A stretch of 56,418 nt of DNA from Lactiplantibacillus herbarum (GTDB taxonomy: Bacteria > Bacillota > Bacilli > Lactobacillales > Lactobacillaceae): the NCBI RefSeq assembly GCF_001039045.1, contig NZ_LFEE01000021.1:21474-77891 (forward strand). The letters are read 5' to 3'. The stretch's first letter is position 1; every line of letters starts with the position of its first letter. Positions 27,679-38,462 of the stretch are shown here, one piece after another. The notes below the pieces were generated by a model that saw nothing but the letters and a program-made list of their open reading frames with translations, did not search any database and was not told the origin of the DNA. A program made the translations under genes and the position numbers.

Positions 27679-28845
27679 TTAACCTGCCTGCCGAACCGTA
27701 TTGAGCCGATCCATTTTCTCTAAGGCGCTAATATTCAACACCAGACCTAGGGAAAGGGTCAATACCATCATACTGGAACCACCATAACTCATGAATGGGA
27801 ACGTCACCCCGGTAATCGGGATTAAACCGACGATCCCCCCAACATTAATAAATGCTTGGATGGTCAAGTAAGCGGCCACCCCGTAACAAACTAAGGTATT
27901 GAACGTATTATTAGAACGCACACCGATGTAAATCATACGGATGACCATTACTAATAATAGCCCCATGATCAGCAAGACCCCAATCAGGCCAAGCTCTTCC
28001 GCAGTAATCGACATGATGAAGTCGGTATTGGGTTCTGGTAAATAACCACGTTTTTGTAAACTATTCCCAATACCAACCCCCGTTAACCCACCATTGGAAA
28101 TGGCATAGTAGGAATTAACGAGCTGCGTACCAGCACCAGACGCCGTCTTAAATGGATTCAAGAACCCTAGAAAACGTCGTAATTGGTACGAATTATTGAG
28201 AACACTTTGTGGTAACCGACTCATTAACGGTACCAGCACCCATTCAAATGCGGCTACGGCACCTGCAAACGTACCGACCCCTACAAAGTAAGGAATCCCA
28301 CTTGCAAACAAGATTACGGCCGCAATTGCCAAGTTAATCGTCGCCCCACCTAAGTCCGGTTGGATAAAGATTAAGAAGATCATTGCGAACAACATAACGA
28401 ACTGGGACCCAAGTTCACTAAAACGTGCAACGCCAAAATGAGCTTCCCGTTGCGCAATGATTGACGCTAAGTAAATAATTAAATAAAACTTACAGAACTC
28501 GGCGGGTTGAATCGAAACCGGACCTAAGATAATCCAGCCAGCCGCACCGTTAATGGATTGTCCAACTAAGCGCAACCCAACTAAAACAATTAGCATCGCA
28601 AACCCCAAGGTCCCTAAAAGTTTAGTTTGCTTGAAGTAGGCAATCTTTAAGTTCATACAGGTCAGCGTGATAAAGATTCCTAGTACCACCCAGATTAACT
28701 GTTTGATTAAGTAACCGGTGGGCGTAATACCGTTCTGCGCAGCCACGTACGAACTCGATGAATAAACCATGACGACCCCAATTCCGCTGATAATCAAGTA
28801 TGGAACCAGTAGTCCATAGTCCATATAGTGTAGCTTTTTCCACAT
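27679..28845 (-). CDS. ftsW: Cell-division glycosyltransferase FtsW (SEDS family)
   Basis: SEDS proteins polymerise lipid II into glycan strands with a partner class B PBP. About ten hydrophobic segments are present, with the family motifs QPDLGGATINLAIA, GGLTGVGIGNSLQK and PFMSYGGSSMMVLTLSLG. The neighbouring pyc supports FtsW rather than RodA by analogy with Bacillus ylaO-pycA. I choose ATG 28845 (MWKKLHYMDYG), because AGGTGGG lies ten bases upstream; the frame opens five codons earlier at a GTG without an SD. Confidence 0.9.
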   Translation of the reverse strand: MWKKLHYMDYGLLVPYLIISGIGVVMVYSSSSYVAAQNGITPTGYLIKQLIWVVLGIFITLTCMNLKIAYFKQTKLLGTLGFAMLIVLVGLRLVGQSINGAAGWIILGPVSIQPAEFCKFYLIIYLASIIAQREAHFGVARFSELGSQFVMLFAMIFLIFIQPDLGGATINLAIAAVILFASGIPYFVGVGTFAGAVAAFEWVLVPLMSRLPQSVLNNSYQLRRFLGFLNPFKTASGAGTQLVNSYYAISNGGLTGVGIGNSLQKRGYLPEPNTDFIMSITAEELGLIGVLLIMGLLLVMVIRMIYIGVRSNNTFNTLVCYGVAAYLTIQAFINVGGIVGLIPITGVTFPFMSYGGSSMMVLTLSLGLVLNISALEKMDRLNTVRQAG

Positions 28846-28920
28846 GAGCTTAAATCCCACCTATCAATAACTTCCGTTCAACATTACGTTTTCTCATAAT
28901 GCGAACTATTACTTGCAACA

Positions 28921-28926
28921 ATTATA
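28921..28926 (-). promoter_or_regulatory. Extended -10 promoter of ftsW-pyc
   Basis: TGCTATAAT on the minus strand (TATAAT 28921-28926) is a consensus extended -10 box about 75 bp upstream of ftsW; the -35 region (TTGTGT at 15 bp) is off-spacing. Confidence 0.55.
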
Positions 28927-29062
28927 GCATAGTCCGTTTTAACACAACGACCGCAGCGATTAATTTGATGATTTTTTATAGGTTTTAGCAATATCAGGCA
29001 TTGTTAATTACTAAAGCTAACAAAACAGTGTGACAACAAACCTTGCTTACTACTGCTAACAG

Positions 29063-29095
29063 CAAAAAAGCTCGACCAATTAAATGGCCGAGCTT
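29063..29095 (-). terminator. Intrinsic terminator of typA
   Basis: AAGCTCG and CGAGCTT with inner GGCC/GGTC pairing, followed by T4 or more on the minus strand. Confidence 0.85.
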
Positions 29096-29115
29096 CTTTA
29101 TTAATTATTTAACGC

Positions 29116-30951
29116 TTAGTTTCTCTTACGCTTCTTAGCTTCTTTTTCACGAAGACCAGTGTTTAAAATCTGCTTCCGTAAACGAACATAATTTGGCGTA
29201 ATTTCACAGTATTCATCTTCATTAATGAATTCCAATGATTCTTCCAATGACATCTTACGAGGGCTCTTAACCTTCGCAATATCTTCAGAACCAGCGGCAC
29301 GGACGTTGGTTTGGTTACGTCCACGTGTGATATTTACAGAGATATCATTTTCACGGCTATTTTCACCGACAATCATACCTTCGTAAACTTCAGTACCGGC
29401 ATCAGTGAAGACCGTCCCACGATCTTGAACAGCCATGATTGCATAAGTCGTAACCTTACCAGCGTTGATTGAAACCAAAGTCCCCTTGCGACGACCTGGG
29501 TTCCAGTTCTTGATAACTGGCATGTACTTAGAGAAGGTATGGTTCATAATTCCGTAACCACGTGTTAATGATAAGAATTCAGTTGAGTAACCGATCAAAC
29601 CACGTGAAGGTGCAGTAAAGGTTAACCGAGTTTGGTTATTCCCAGTACTTTCCCTGCTCGTCATTTCACCTTTACGTTGTGATAACGTATCGATAATAGA
29701 ACCTGTATATTCTTCAGGGGTATCAATCTGAACTGATTCGAATGGTTCGCAGCGTTCACCATCAACATCACGATAGATAACTTCTGGACGAGATGCTTGA
29801 ATTTCGTAACCTTCACGCCGTAACGTTTCGATTAAGATAGACAAATGCAATTCTCCACGACCAGAAACGACCCATGAACCTGGTAAGTCAGTATCGTCAA
29901 CCCGTAATGAAACGTCGGTTTCCAATTCAGCCTTCAAACGAAGTTCCAATTGACGCGCCGTAACAAATTTCCCATCTTGACCAGCAAATGGTGAAGTGTT
30001 GGTCCCGAAGGTCATTTGTAAGGTTGGTTCGTCAATCCGTAAGATTGGTAAAGCTTCTGGTGTTGCTGAGTCAGCAACCGTTTCACCAACGTTGATGTCT
30101 TCCATCCCAGAAACGGCAATCAAGTCACCAGCTTTGGCTTCGTTGATTTCCAAACGTTGTAAACCGAAGAACCCAAATAACTTAGTTACTCGATAGTTCT
30201 TCTTAGTCCCATCAAGTTTCATGACAGAAACACTGTCACCAACTTTGATAGTCCCACGGAAGACACGGCCAATCCCAACGCGACCAACGTAATCGTTGTA
30301 ATCAAGCATGGCAACTTGGAATTGTAATGGTTCTTCTGAGTTGTCAATTGGTGATGGAATCGTCTTTAAGATGGTGTCAAAGACGGGTACCATCGTGTGT
30401 TCCTGCTTAGCAGGATCTGATTCGTAGCTTGAAGTCCCGTTTAACGCTGAAGCGTAAACAACTGGGAAGTCCAATTGAGATTCGTCCGCACCTAATTCGA
30501 TGAATAAGTCTAAGACTTCGTCCACAACTTCTTCAGGACGAGAACCTGGGCGGTCAATCTTGTTGATAACTACGATTGGTGTTAAATGTTGTTCCAAAGC
30601 TTTCTTCAAAACAAATCGAGTTTGTGGCATCGTACCTTCTAATGCATCAACGACTAACAAGACACCGTCAACCATGCGCATGATACGTTCCACTTCACCA
30701 CCGAAATCGGCATGTCCTGGAGTATCCAAGATGTTGATTTGTTTGTCGCCGTAACGTACGGCCGTGTTCTTAGAAAGGATCGTGATACCACGTTCCTTTT
30801 CAATGGCATTGGTATCCATGGCACGATCATCAAGTTGGACGTGTTCATCTAAGGTATCCGATTGCTTAAGCATTTCGTTAACCAGCGTTGTTTTACCGTG
30901 GTCAACATGGGCAATAATGGCAATGTTACGGATATCATCTCTAAATTTCAA
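29116..30951 (-). CDS. typA: Translational GTPase TypA/BipA
   Basis: TypA is a ribosome-binding GTPase involved in 50S assembly and stress or cold adaptation. Motifs are G1 [10 protein letters not shown]2 RGITI, G3 [14 protein letters not shown] and G4 NKID, followed by EF-G-like domains and the BipA-specific C-terminus ([20 protein letters not shown]). The start is probably TTG 30951 (the [14 protein letters not shown] end), seven bases after AAAGGAAG; an ATG six codons upstream sits within that SD. About 611 residues. It is monocistronic. Confidence 0.95.
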   Translation of the reverse strand: MKFRDDIRNIAIIAHVDHGKTTLVNEMLKQSDTLDEHVQLDDRAMDTNAIEKERGITILSKNTAVRYGDKQINILDTPGHADFGGEVERIMRMVDGVLLVVDALEGTMPQTRFVLKKALEQHLTPIVVINKIDRPGSRPEEVVDEVLDLFIELGADESQLDFPVVYASALNGTSSYESDPAKQEHTMVPVFDTILKTIPSPIDNSEEPLQFQVAMLDYNDYVGRVGIGRVFRGTIKVGDSVSVMKLDGTKKNYRVTKLFGFFGLQRLEINEAKAGDLIAVSGMEDINVGETVADSATPEALPILRIDEPTLQMTFGTNTSPFAGQDGKFVTARQLELRLKAELETDVSLRVDDTDLPGSWVVSGRGELHLSILIETLRREGYEIQASRPEVIYRDVDGERCEPFESVQIDTPEEYTGSIIDTLSQRKGEMTSRESTGNNQTRLTFTAPSRGLIGYSTEFLSLTRGYGIMNHTFSKYMPVIKNWNPGRRKGTLVSINAGKVTTYAIMAVQDRGTVFTDAGTEVYEGMIVGENSRENDISVNITRGRNQTNVRAAGSEDIAKVKSPRKMSLEESLEFINEDEYCEITPNYVRLRKQILNTGLREKEAKKRKRN

Positions 30952-31101
30952 AATTGATCTTCCTTTCATTCTTCCAAATTCTTACTGTTTTCAACAGCAG
31001 AAATCTTACATATATTAATACAAACCACCGTTACTAGCAAGTCATTAATTCGACCTAAAGCGCTCGTGCTGGCGTTTTCACTGGCTTTCATCCAGTGGCA
31101 T

Positions 31102-31130
31102 AAAAAAACTGCGACGTATGGGGTCACAGT
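31102..31130 (-). terminator. Intrinsic terminator of the LDH-like/UPF0223/IMPase operon
   Basis: ACTGTGAC and GTCGCAGT (one wobble) with a 7-nt loop, followed by T7 on the minus strand. A second inverted repeat (CACTGG/CCAGTG, about 31077-31095) lies just beyond. Confidence 0.85.
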
Positions 31131-31138
31131 CCCAATAC

Positions 31139-31906
31139 TTAGCTAATTGCTAAAATCGTGCTTTGCGCACGTTTTGTCGCTATCAGTACAGCACCCGATG
31201 ATAACATATCAACCGGCCTGCCGTCAACTTGCGACACAACTAGACCTAAACTTTCAGCAAGTACCCGACCGGCCGCAAAATCCCACGGTCGCAGATAAGA
31301 CAAGTAGCCTACCAGTTCCCCAGCTAACACTTGGCTGATCTGAATACCAGCACTTCCCATAATTCGGGGTCCTAAACTGATGGTTGTGATCTGTTGCATG
31401 TGAAAACGGTCGTTAATCAGCAACGGCGAGCTGGCTCCAAATAGCCCTTCGGACAAATCTAAATCAGCGGGTGCCTTTAACGGCTTGCCATTAAGTGTCA
31501 CCCCGACCTGTGGCCCACCAGCATATAACTTTTCAGCCATTACATCATAGATGTAGCCCAACGTTGGCTCACCATCAATGTAGAGCCCAACCATCATCGC
31601 GAAGTGGTTCCGCTGATGGACAAAGTTCATGGTGCCATCAATTGGATCAACAATCCAGACATGCCCTTGCATTGAAGCCACCTGATCACCAGTGCCCTCT
31701 TCAGCTAAAATGTGAGCAGCTGGATCTAATGACCGAATTTCGTGTACCAAAAAATCTTCATTGCTATGATCAACATTGGTCACTAAATCACGGCGACTGG
31801 TTTTTTCAGCCACCGTTAACTGTGAGCCCATCTTCGCTAACACTTGCGCCCGGGCAGCTTGCATAACTGCTTGCATCGCCTGATTTAATTGTTCAAGATC
31901 CTTCAT
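31139..31906 (-). CDS. Inositol monophosphatase family protein
   Basis: This is a Mg-dependent, Li-sensitive phosphatase fold. Visible motifs are LAEEGTGD (metal ligand Glu), WIVDPIDGTMNFVH (the DPxDGT signature) and RPWDFAAGRVLAESLG (WDxAAG). The real substrate could be inositol phosphate, another sugar phosphate or a 3'-phosphonucleotide. The start is probably ATG 31906 with GGTGA upstream; a GTG five codons earlier lacks an SD. About 255 residues. It follows the UPF0223 gene, the same yktA-suhB pairing as in Bacillus. Confidence 0.88.
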   Translation of the reverse strand: MKDLEQLNQAMQAVMQAARAQVLAKMGSQLTVAEKTSRRDLVTNVDHSNEDFLVHEIRSLDPAAHILAEEGTGDQVASMQGHVWIVDPIDGTMNFVHQRNHFAMMVGLYIDGEPTLGYIYDVMAEKLYAGGPQVGVTLNGKPLKAPADLDLSEGLFGASSPLLINDRFHMQQITTISLGPRIMGSAGIQISQVLAGELVGYLSYLRPWDFAAGRVLAESLGLVVSQVDGRPVDMLSSGAVLIATKRAQSTILAIS

Positions 31907-31921
31907 TTGCAAGTTAATCAC

Positions 31922-32209
31922 CTAGTCTCGGTATTGAAAGCGGGCCTTGTTAGTTGCTTGTGCATCCTTCATCGTATGATAAATACTGTAACCCGATGCA
32001 GCTTCATAATCGCGTGACAACCGTTTTTCTTCAGACTTACCCGCAACCACCGTCTTAAATGCTCGGTAAGCATCTAATAAATCAGCCGTTGCAACCGTGC
32101 TTTCATTGGCCGCTTCAATCTGCTGATAAAAGCTCGTCACCTTAATAATTTCATCCGTTGTCCACGTTTCGTCCAACGGATATTGATAATTTTCATTATT
32201 ATTCGCCAT
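31922..32209 (-). CDS. UPF0223 family protein (YktA-like)
   Basis: This is a small helical protein of about 95 residues with the family core YQYPLDETWTTDEIIKVTSF and a C-terminal AASGYSIYHTMKDAQ. The function is unknown. The ATG at 32209 is chosen since family members begin just before YQYPL and it follows GGGGAG; an ATG two codons upstream is equally usable. It overlaps the end of the LDH-like gene by 11 bp, indicating translational coupling, and is followed by the inositol phosphatase gene. Confidence 0.85.
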   Translation of the reverse strand: MANNNENYQYPLDETWTTDEIIKVTSFYQQIEAANESTVATADLLDAYRAFKTVVAGKSEEKRLSRDYEAASGYSIYHTMKDAQATNKARFQYRD

Positions 32210-33131
32210 CGTCATCAAACTCCCCAGCCGCGACCCGTTCCAGCTCATCATGAACCTGATCCGCAATCTCGACATATTCTTTTTGTTCTTCATCAGATAA
32301 CACCATATCGGCCATCCGTTTGATACCATTCGCACTAATTAAAACGGGTGAAGACAACCCAACCAGCTGATCATCGACCAACGTTTGAACATTGGTTACC
32401 GTACCGATAAATGGCGCTTGTGCGTAAAATGCGTTCAATATTTGTACCAATGCTAACACATTCAGCGTCTGATTGGTAACAATTGCTGGATCATCAACTT
32501 CATCAGTTGCAGCACTCATCTCATCCATCCCAAAACTAATGTCCTGATTGGCGAGATAGGTCATTACTGGCGCCGGGCCAATGTATGAACGACTCCAAGA
32601 AATCAGATGTTCCTGCGCCGTTCCAACGACAAATGCCCGTACATCGGCTGGACCAACGCTCAATTGACGACGTAACAATTGTTCCAATAGCCGACTCTGT
32701 GATAGCGTCCCCAGACCAATAACCTTGTTATGATCGACACCACTAAATCGGGCAGCTAAGACGCTCAAAACAGCATCGTTACTGCCGGCTAGAACTAATT
32801 TACCATTGAATCCAGCCCCCATCGCCGCATTCACAAACGTCCGAAATAATGGTAAGGTCGCTTTCAAATCGCCAACTGCATCCCGATCAGCTGCCAGTGG
32901 TACTAAATTACCAATGATCAAACTGTCAGCTTGTGAATAGTCTGGTTTAGACTGGGCCACCAACGTAAATTCACGACAAGTTAAACTGGCCGCAACTAAT
33001 GCTTGGTAACGTGGTGCTTCGTCAGTATCAGTAGCAACCACTAAATTAATTGGTAAATCCTTCGCAATTGCAACTAGAATTAATTGTTGTACGAATTCGA
33101 ATAGTCCCCGAATAATCACTGTATTGGTCAT
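32199..33131 (-). CDS. LDH/malate-dehydrogenase-like protein, probably catalytically inactive
   Basis: The 310 residues align by eye to L-lactate / L-2-hydroxyisocaproate dehydrogenases. They have a VIGLGTLSQSRLLEQLLRRQ helix, then VRAFVVGTAQEHLISWSRSY where active enzymes have a GEHGDS-type motif. The catalytic histidine position is alanine here (about 172), the substrate-clamping DxxR is altered, and the N-terminal Rossmann glycines (GxGxxG) are absent (TVIIRGLFEFVQQLILV). The frame is open and healthy with a GGAGGG SD and good promoter, so it is not a decayed pseudogene but likely a repurposed, non-catalytic homologue. It heads the operon with UPF0223 and IMPase genes. Family assignment is by recollection. 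Confidence 0.7.
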   Translation of the reverse strand: MTNTVIIRGLFEFVQQLILVAIAKDLPINLVVATDTDEAPRYQALVAASLTCREFTLVAQSKPDYSQADSLIIGNLVPLAADRDAVGDLKATLPLFRTFVNAAMGAGFNGKLVLAGSNDAVLSVLAARFSGVDHNKVIGLGTLSQSRLLEQLLRRQLSVGPADVRAFVVGTAQEHLISWSRSYIGPAPVMTYLANQDISFGMDEMSAATDEVDDPAIVTNQTLNVLALVQILNAFYAQAPFIGTVTNVQTLVDDQLVGLSSPVLISANGIKRMADMVLSDEEQKEYVEIADQVHDELERVAAGEFDDDGE

Positions 33132-33155
33132 AAAATCCCTCCAACCTTCGTAATA

Positions 33156-33183
33156 ATTGTACCTGAGCTGTCAATGAATTCAA
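33156..33183 (-). promoter_or_regulatory. Promoter of the LDH-like operon
   Basis: On the minus strand TTGAAT (33178-33183), 16 bp, TACAAT (33156-33161), 25 bp upstream of the ATG. Confidence 0.5.
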
Positions 33184-33352
33184 GTAAAGGTTAATAAAAA
33201 GCTTACCCTTTTGTAACATTTGCTGCTAACAAAACACTGCTCAACGCTAAACATCTTCCCAGTTTCACCAGGAGCTACAGCTAATAAATCCGTTACTTTC
33301 CAAACACTCATGACTAAGTTACGTCTGCCATTGTTATTTTCACGATTATGTA
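33184..33352. other. Intergenic stretch, nothing convincing
   Basis: This is part of the 374-bp gap between the LDH-like gene and pdhD. A minus-strand frame of about 66 codons begins inside the terminator hairpin and has no SD; its inner ATG (MSVWKVTDLL) also lacks one. I see no coding or RNA signal. Confidence 0.4.
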
Positions 33353-33389
33353 AAATAAAAGTTTGGAACAAACGTCCCAAACTTTTATT
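33353..33389. terminator. Terminator hairpin downstream of pdhD (symmetrical)
   Basis: AAATAAAAGTTTGG and CCAAACTTTTATTT form a 14-bp stem with T-rich flanks on both strands. On the minus strand it lies 115 bp past the pdhD stop and is the only candidate terminator for the pdh operon. Confidence 0.75.
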
Positions 33390-33505
33390 TCTTATTTCTA
33401 AATATTTAATGCGTTTGGGATAAAAGCAAAACTCGTTTTCATCTCCAAATATTTACAGTCGAAACATGTGACAAAAGGCCGCTCCCACCGTTTGTCCTAC
33501 TCTCA

Positions 33506-34918
33506 TTAAATATGAGTTGGAAAACCAAGTGCTTCATCAGCAGCTTCCTGCACGACTTCACCCAACGTTGGGTGTGGATGAATTGTTAATGCAAGGTCTT
33601 CGGCATTCAAGCCACCGTTAACTGCGACACTTAATTCTGAAATCAGGTCACTAGCACCAGGACCCGCAATTTGAGCACCCACAACGGTTCCCTCATCCTT
33701 AGTCGTTACTAAGCGGAAGAAACCTTCCATTGAGTTCAAAGAAATCGCGCGACCATTACCCGCAAACGGGAACTTCGACGTTTTGACTTGTAAGCCAGCT
33801 TTTTCAGCCTCAGCTTTAGTCATGCCGACCGTTGCCAGCTCTGGATCTGTAAAACAAACTGCTGGTACCGAGACATAGTCGTTAGCCGTCTTCTTACCAC
33901 TGATGGCACCAGCTGCAACTTTGCCTTCAGCAAACGCTTTGTGTGCCAAAGCAGGTCCCGCAACAATATCGCCAATTGCGAAGATATCAGAGGCTGCTGT
34001 CCGTCCCTGATTATCAACTTCAATCAAGCCACGTTTTGTTAACGTAACGTCAGTATATTCAAGTCCCATATCATCAGTGTTAGGACGCCGACCAACCGTA
34101 ACCATGACATAGTCTGCGTGAATTTCTTTTTCATTACCATCCACAGCATAAGTGACGGTAACACCACTATCGTCCTGTTCAGAATTCTTGGCCATCGCAT
34201 TAGTGATTACGGTGACCCCCTTCTGCTTAAAGTTATCCAAGACAAGTTTGACCATATCTTTTTCAAAGTTTGGTAAAATCTGCGGCGTTCCTTCAAGAAT
34301 GGTGACGTGAGCCCCTAAGTTAGCGTAGGCACCAGCTAATTCAGAACCAATATAGCCACCACCGATGACGACTAATTCTTTCGGTACTTCTGGCAAGTTC
34401 AATCCACCCGTTGAATCCACAACTCTACCCTGAAACTTAAAGCCAGGAATTTCCACGGGACGGGAACCGGTTGCAATAATCAGATGTTCAAACTTATAAG
34501 TCTGCCCAGTATGATCACCATTCATTACGCGTAACGTATGGTTGTCATGCATATAGGCTTCACCACGCACAATTTCGACCTTGTGCTTCTTGAGTAACAT
34601 CTCAACCCCACCGGTTAAACGATCAACAACTTGATGGTCCTTCCAGTCTTGAGTCACCTTGAAATCAAGAACAGGATCCTGGATATTTTTAATGCCAAAG
34701 ATCTTACTGTCCTTAGTTTCTTGTAAACGGTGCCCCGCACTAATCAAAGCCTTTGAAGGAATACAACCAACGTTCAGACAAACCCCACCAATATGTTCCT
34801 GTTCAACGATGGTAACTTTTTGACCAAGTTCGGCGGCCCGAATTGCAGCCACGTAGCCACCAGGGCCCGCGCCGATAATCATCGTATTGCGTTCTTCAGC
34901 AAAATCTCCTACAACCAT
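33506..34918 (-). CDS. pdhD: Dihydrolipoyl dehydrogenase (E3) of pyruvate dehydrogenase
   Basis: E3 reoxidises dihydrolipoamide of E2 using FAD and NAD+. The 470 residues contain the FAD-binding [17 protein letters not shown], the redox disulfide [15 protein letters not shown], an NAD-binding [17 protein letters not shown], the second FAD motif [17 protein letters not shown] and the catalytic HPHPTLGE. The start has a GTGAGG SD. It is the last gene of pdhABCD, seven bases after pdhC. Confidence 0.97.
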   Translation of the reverse strand: MVVGDFAEERNTMIIGAGPGGYVAAIRAAELGQKVTIVEQEHIGGVCLNVGCIPSKALISAGHRLQETKDSKIFGIKNIQDPVLDFKVTQDWKDHQVVDRLTGGVEMLLKKHKVEIVRGEAYMHDNHTLRVMNGDHTGQTYKFEHLIIATGSRPVEIPGFKFQGRVVDSTGGLNLPEVPKELVVIGGGYIGSELAGAYANLGAHVTILEGTPQILPNFEKDMVKLVLDNFKQKGVTVITNAMAKNSEQDDSGVTVTYAVDGNEKEIHADYVMVTVGRRPNTDDMGLEYTDVTLTKRGLIEVDNQGRTAASDIFAIGDIVAGPALAHKAFAEGKVAAGAISGKKTANDYVSVPAVCFTDPELATVGMTKAEAEKAGLQVKTSKFPFAGNGRAISLNSMEGFFRLVTTKDEGTVVGAQIAGPGASDLISELSVAVNGGLNAEDLALTIHPHPTLGEVVQEAADEALGFPTHI

Positions 34919-34925
34919 TCCGACC

Positions 34926-36233
34926 TCACCCTTCCATCAAAAGTAATTCTGGATCATGTAATAATTGTTTTAATAAATTCATTGCACGTTGAGCCGTTGC
35001 ACCATCGATTAAACGGTGATCAAAACTCAATGACAATTTTTGCATCCTGCCAACTACAATTTCGTCATCATCATTGACGTATGGTTCCTTACCGATCCGA
35101 CCGACACCTAAAATGGCGACTTCAGGTTGATTGATAACTGGTGTAAACCAGCCACCACCGATTGAACCAATATTACTAATGGTAATGGACCCACCACTCA
35201 TCTCATTAGCTTTCAATTTGCCATCGTAAGCTTTTTGAGTGTTGTCAGTGATTTCCTTGGCAATAGCAAACAAGCCTTTGCCTTCCGCATTTTTAACATT
35301 TGGTACTAACAAGCCCCGATCCGTATCGGTAGCAATCCCAATATTGAAATAGTGTTTGTACACAATCTCTTGGTTAGCCTCATCAACGGAAGCATTCAGT
35401 TCTGGGAACTGTTGTAATACCGCAACAAGCGCTTTCACAATATACGGTAGGAAGGTCAAGTGAATATCACGATCTAACGCAACCTGCTTGTACTTCTTGC
35501 GGTGAGCCATTAAGGCACTGACTTCAACTTCATCAAACAACGTGACGTGTGGTGCGGTGTGCTTACTGTTGACCATCGCTTTAGAAATGGCCTTGCGAAT
35601 CGGCGTCATCTTTTCACGCGTCTCTAATTCTGGTGTCGCTGAAACGTATGGTTTAACCGGCGTTGGTGCTGATTCTACCTGTGCCGCTGATGTCGTAGCA
35701 ACTGACGCTGCAACCGGTTTTTCACCAGTAGCAGTTGGTGCACCCGTAAAGTTGTCAATATCGTGTTTCGTAATTTGGCCGTGTGTCCCAGTTGGAGTAA
35801 CCAATGTAATATCAATATCCTTATCACGAGCATATTGACGGACAGATGGCATCGCTAAGACCCGTTTATTAGGATCACCCGCAGCGGGCGTTCCTGTTGG
35901 TTGAGTTGGTGCCTCAGGCTGCTTCGTTTCGGGGGCAGCAGTAGTAGCCGTTTCTGGTACTGCTGATTCTGCTGGCGCTGGTACACTGTCTCCAGTACCA
36001 TCATCAATCGTGACAAGTACATCACCGATTTTAGCCGTTTCACCTTCTGGGATTAAAATATTAATAATCTTACCACTCACTGGCGATGGCAATTCTTCGA
36101 CTGACTTATCATTTTGAATTTCAACTAGCGAATCGTCTTCTTTGATCTCATCGCCCGGTTTTACGAGCCATGATGCAATTTCGCCTTCTTCAAGGCCTTC
36201 ACCAAGCTCTGGTAATTTAAACTCGTAAGCCAT
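34926..36233 (-). CDS. pdhC: Dihydrolipoyl acetyltransferase (E2) of pyruvate dehydrogenase
   Basis: E2 is the core of the complex; it transfers the acetyl group to CoA. From ATG 36233 (AAAGGAAG SD) it has 435 residues: one N-terminal lipoyl domain with the lipoylated lysine in [10 protein letters not shown] (about K43), and an Ala/Pro/Thr-rich linker. A peripheral E1/E3-binding domain (about 125-165, [15 protein letters not shown]) and a second flexible linker follow. The catalytic acetyltransferase domain has [13 protein letters not shown] (catalytic His). The upstream frame extension of six codons is not needed. Confidence 0.97.
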   Translation of the reverse strand: MAYEFKLPELGEGLEEGEIASWLVKPGDEIKEDDSLVEIQNDKSVEELPSPVSGKIINILIPEGETAKIGDVLVTIDDGTGDSVPAPAESAVPETATTAAPETKQPEAPTQPTGTPAAGDPNKRVLAMPSVRQYARDKDIDITLVTPTGTHGQITKHDIDNFTGAPTATGEKPVAASVATTSAAQVESAPTPVKPYVSATPELETREKMTPIRKAISKAMVNSKHTAPHVTLFDEVEVSALMAHRKKYKQVALDRDIHLTFLPYIVKALVAVLQQFPELNASVDEANQEIVYKHYFNIGIATDTDRGLLVPNVKNAEGKGLFAIAKEITDNTQKAYDGKLKANEMSGGSITISNIGSIGGGWFTPVINQPEVAILGVGRIGKEPYVNDDDEIVVGRMQKLSLSFDHRLIDGATAQRAMNLLKQLLHDPELLLMEG

Positions 36234-36290
36234 TGGATATCTTCCTTTCATGACAGTCGCTGGTGACTGTTTTTCGATCCCGCGGTTGAA

Positions 36291-37268
36291 CTAATAGTTC
36301 AAAATTTCACGGGTTTTAGCTTCAATTTCATCTTCAGCAGGTAGCCAATCATCTTCGGCTAGTCCGAACGGATATACCGTATCAGGTGCATAGACCCGTC
36401 CAACCGGAGCACTCAGATATAAAGCGCCCTTTTCTGCAATCAAGGCCGCTACGTTAGCCGCAATTCCGGCTTGACGCTGAGCTTCTTGAATCGCTACGGC
36501 CCGGCCAGTCTTTTGAACTGACTTTAAAATCGTTGTTTCATCTAAAGGTGAGATTGTCCGTAAATCGATCACTTCAACGGAAATACCTTCTTTTTCAAGC
36601 TTTTCCGCTACTTTTAAGGATTGGTTAACTTGGGCACTGTACGCAATTAATGAAATATCGGTTCCTTCACGAACCACATTCGCTTGATCTAACGGAACAG
36701 TGTAGGCTTCATCTGGAATATCAGCCTTCATTGAACGGTACAATTTCAAGTTTTCTAAGAAAAAGACCGGATCATTATTACGAATCGAAGAAATCAATAA
36801 GCCCTTCGCATCGTAAGGATTAGATGGCGTGACAACCCGGAGACCCGGAATCTGTGCCAAGTAACCTTCAAGTGAATCCGCGTGCATTTCTGGTGTATGC
36901 GTCCCACCACCATATGGTGAGCGAATCGTGATTGGCATATGCCGAGTTCCAGCCGTACGGAACCGTTCCCGTGACATTTGACCAGCAATCGAATCCATCG
37001 TCTCAAAAATGAAACCTAAGAATTGAATTTCTGGCACTGGTCGAAAACCTTCCAATGCAAGTCCAATTGACAAACCACCGATTCCAGATTCTGCTAAAGG
37101 TGTATCGAAAACACGGTCTTCACCAAATTCAGCTTGCAGGCCATCGGTTGCCCGAAAGACCCCACCGTTTTTACCAACGTCTTCCCCGAACACTAAGGTC
37201 TTTTCATCAGACCCGAGTTCTAATCGAAGTGCATCCGTAATCGCTTGAATATACGTTTTCTTTGACAT
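36291..37268 (-). CDS. pdhB: Pyruvate dehydrogenase E1 component, beta subunit
   Basis: The E1 alpha/beta heterotetramer decarboxylates pyruvate with thiamine diphosphate. From ATG 37268 it has 325 residues (325 is typical). It carries [35 protein letters not shown] (contacts ThDP) and [19 protein letters not shown]. The start is one base after the pdhA stop, with AAAGGAG inside pdhA; an earlier in-frame ATG lies within pdhA coding sequence and is rejected. Confidence 0.97.
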   Translation of the reverse strand: MSKKTYIQAITDALRLELGSDEKTLVFGEDVGKNGGVFRATDGLQAEFGEDRVFDTPLAESGIGGLSIGLALEGFRPVPEIQFLGFIFETMDSIAGQMSRERFRTAGTRHMPITIRSPYGGGTHTPEMHADSLEGYLAQIPGLRVVTPSNPYDAKGLLISSIRNNDPVFFLENLKLYRSMKADIPDEAYTVPLDQANVVREGTDISLIAYSAQVNQSLKVAEKLEKEGISVEVIDLRTISPLDETTILKSVQKTGRAVAIQEAQRQAGIAANVAALIAEKGALYLSAPVGRVYAPDTVYPFGLAEDDWLPAEDEIEAKTREILNY

Positions 37269-37269
37269 G

Positions 37270-38382
37270 TTACTTCGACTCCTTTGCTTGGAATTCCGTA
37301 ATTTGTTGTTGGATGTTTTGTGGTTGTTCTTCAAAAACATTCGTCAAAAATTCGGTCATTTTTTGCTTTGGTGCTTCATCCGCTTGTTTAACGGCGGCTT
37401 TAATATCTTCTTTAACTTGTTCAATGTACTCATTTTCCTGATCTTCTGACCAGGCACCTTGATCCGTCAAATACTTGCGGTAACGGATGAGTGGATCGTT
37501 GTCAAACCAAGGTTGTTCTTCATCCTTAGTCCGGTAACGTTTAGGATCATCACCCGCATTCGTATGTGGACCAAAGCGATAAGTCAACGTTTCAATTAGA
37601 ACGGGACCATTACCAGCTGCTGCGTATTCACGAGCTGCTTGAGTAACTTCATAAACGGCTAAGAAGTCCATCCCGTCTACTTGAATACTTGGAATACCAG
37701 CTGCAATCCCTTTTTGAGCCAGAGTCCGCGCAGCCGTTTGCTTACGTCGAGGAACTGAGATTGCGTAACCATTATTTTGAACGATGAAGACTGCGGGTGC
37801 TTGGAACGCGCCAGCAAAGTTCATCCCTTCATAAAAGTCCCCTTGCGACGTCCCACCATCACCGGTGTAGGTATAAGCAACTTTATCTTCAGTCCCATTC
37901 TTCTTAATCCCAAGTGCAACACCGGCAGCTTGGACATACTGGGCACCAATAATAATTTGTGGTGGCATTGCGTGGAAATCTTCTGGATATTCATTTCCTA
38001 ACACGTGACCCCGTGACCACAAGAAAGCTTTGTAAACTGGTAGCCCGTGTTGAATCAATTGAGGAATATCACGGTAAGCAGGCATCAAAACGTCGGTCTT
38101 CTTCATGGCCGCGTTACTACCCATCTCACTAGCTTCCTGACCTTCAGTTGGCGCGTAAAATCCTAGTCGTCCTTGTCGAGTTAATGCATTAGAACGTTGG
38201 TGTAACGTTCGTTCCCACAGCATCAGCTTAAAGAAATCAACGAGCTGCTCATTTGAATATTTAGCAATAATTTCTGGTTTAATTACTTTAGCTTGGCCAT
38301 CCATGACCTGTACAGGTTCAAAGTTCTTTCCCATTGCATCACGGATTGCACTAAAATCAACGATTGGTTTTTCGTTGTCCAT
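37270..38382 (-). CDS. pdhA: Pyruvate dehydrogenase E1 component, alpha subunit
   Basis: This is the ThDP-binding subunit of E1. The ThDP/Mg motif [20 protein letters not shown] followed by [10 protein letters not shown] is complete. The phosphorylation-loop region [18 protein letters not shown] is present but bacterial E1 is not known to be controlled there. ATG 38382 ([13 protein letters not shown]) is chosen; a GTG three codons upstream collides with the AAAGGGA SD. It is the first gene of pdhABCD. The leader holds a cre-like site and a hairpin, so carbon catabolite control is likely (inference). Confidence 0.96.
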   Translation of the reverse strand: MDNEKPIVDFSAIRDAMGKNFEPVQVMDGQAKVIKPEIIAKYSNEQLVDFFKLMLWERTLHQRSNALTRQGRLGFYAPTEGQEASEMGSNAAMKKTDVLMPAYRDIPQLIQHGLPVYKAFLWSRGHVLGNEYPEDFHAMPPQIIIGAQYVQAAGVALGIKKNGTEDKVAYTYTGDGGTSQGDFYEGMNFAGAFQAPAVFIVQNNGYAISVPRRKQTAARTLAQKGIAAGIPSIQVDGMDFLAVYEVTQAAREYAAAGNGPVLIETLTYRFGPHTNAGDDPKRYRTKDEEQPWFDNDPLIRYRKYLTDQGAWSEDQENEYIEQVKEDIKAAVKQADEAPKQKMTEFLTNVFEEQPQNIQQQITEFQAKESK

Positions 38383-38408
38383 AAATGACACATCCCTTTC
38401 ATGAACGT

Positions 38409-38438
38409 ACGAACGGGATGGCTAACCACCACGTTCGT
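38409..38438 (-). other. Hairpin in the pdhA 5' leader
   Basis: ACGAACG (38409-38415) and CGTTCGT (38432-38438) are perfect 7-bp arms with inner TGG/CCA pairing potential. The hairpin lies between the cre-like site and the SD on the pdhA transcript. No T run follows, so it is not a terminator; it may stabilise the transcript or bind a protein. Confidence 0.45.
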
Positions 38439-38449
38439 AATCGTTTTCA
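38436..38449 (-). promoter_or_regulatory. cre-like site (CcpA box) downstream of the pdh promoter
   Basis: TGAAAACGATTACG on the minus strand matches the cre consensus TGNAANCGNWNNCA at every defined position except the last. Its location just past the likely transcription start suits roadblock repression by CcpA. Confidence 0.55.
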
Positions 38450-38462
38450 TAATTACAAGTCT

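Noticed and set aside
33180-33380. 66-codon minus-strand frame in the gap before pdhD
   Set aside because: The frame starts within a terminator hairpin, lacks an SD and shows no recognisable protein features.
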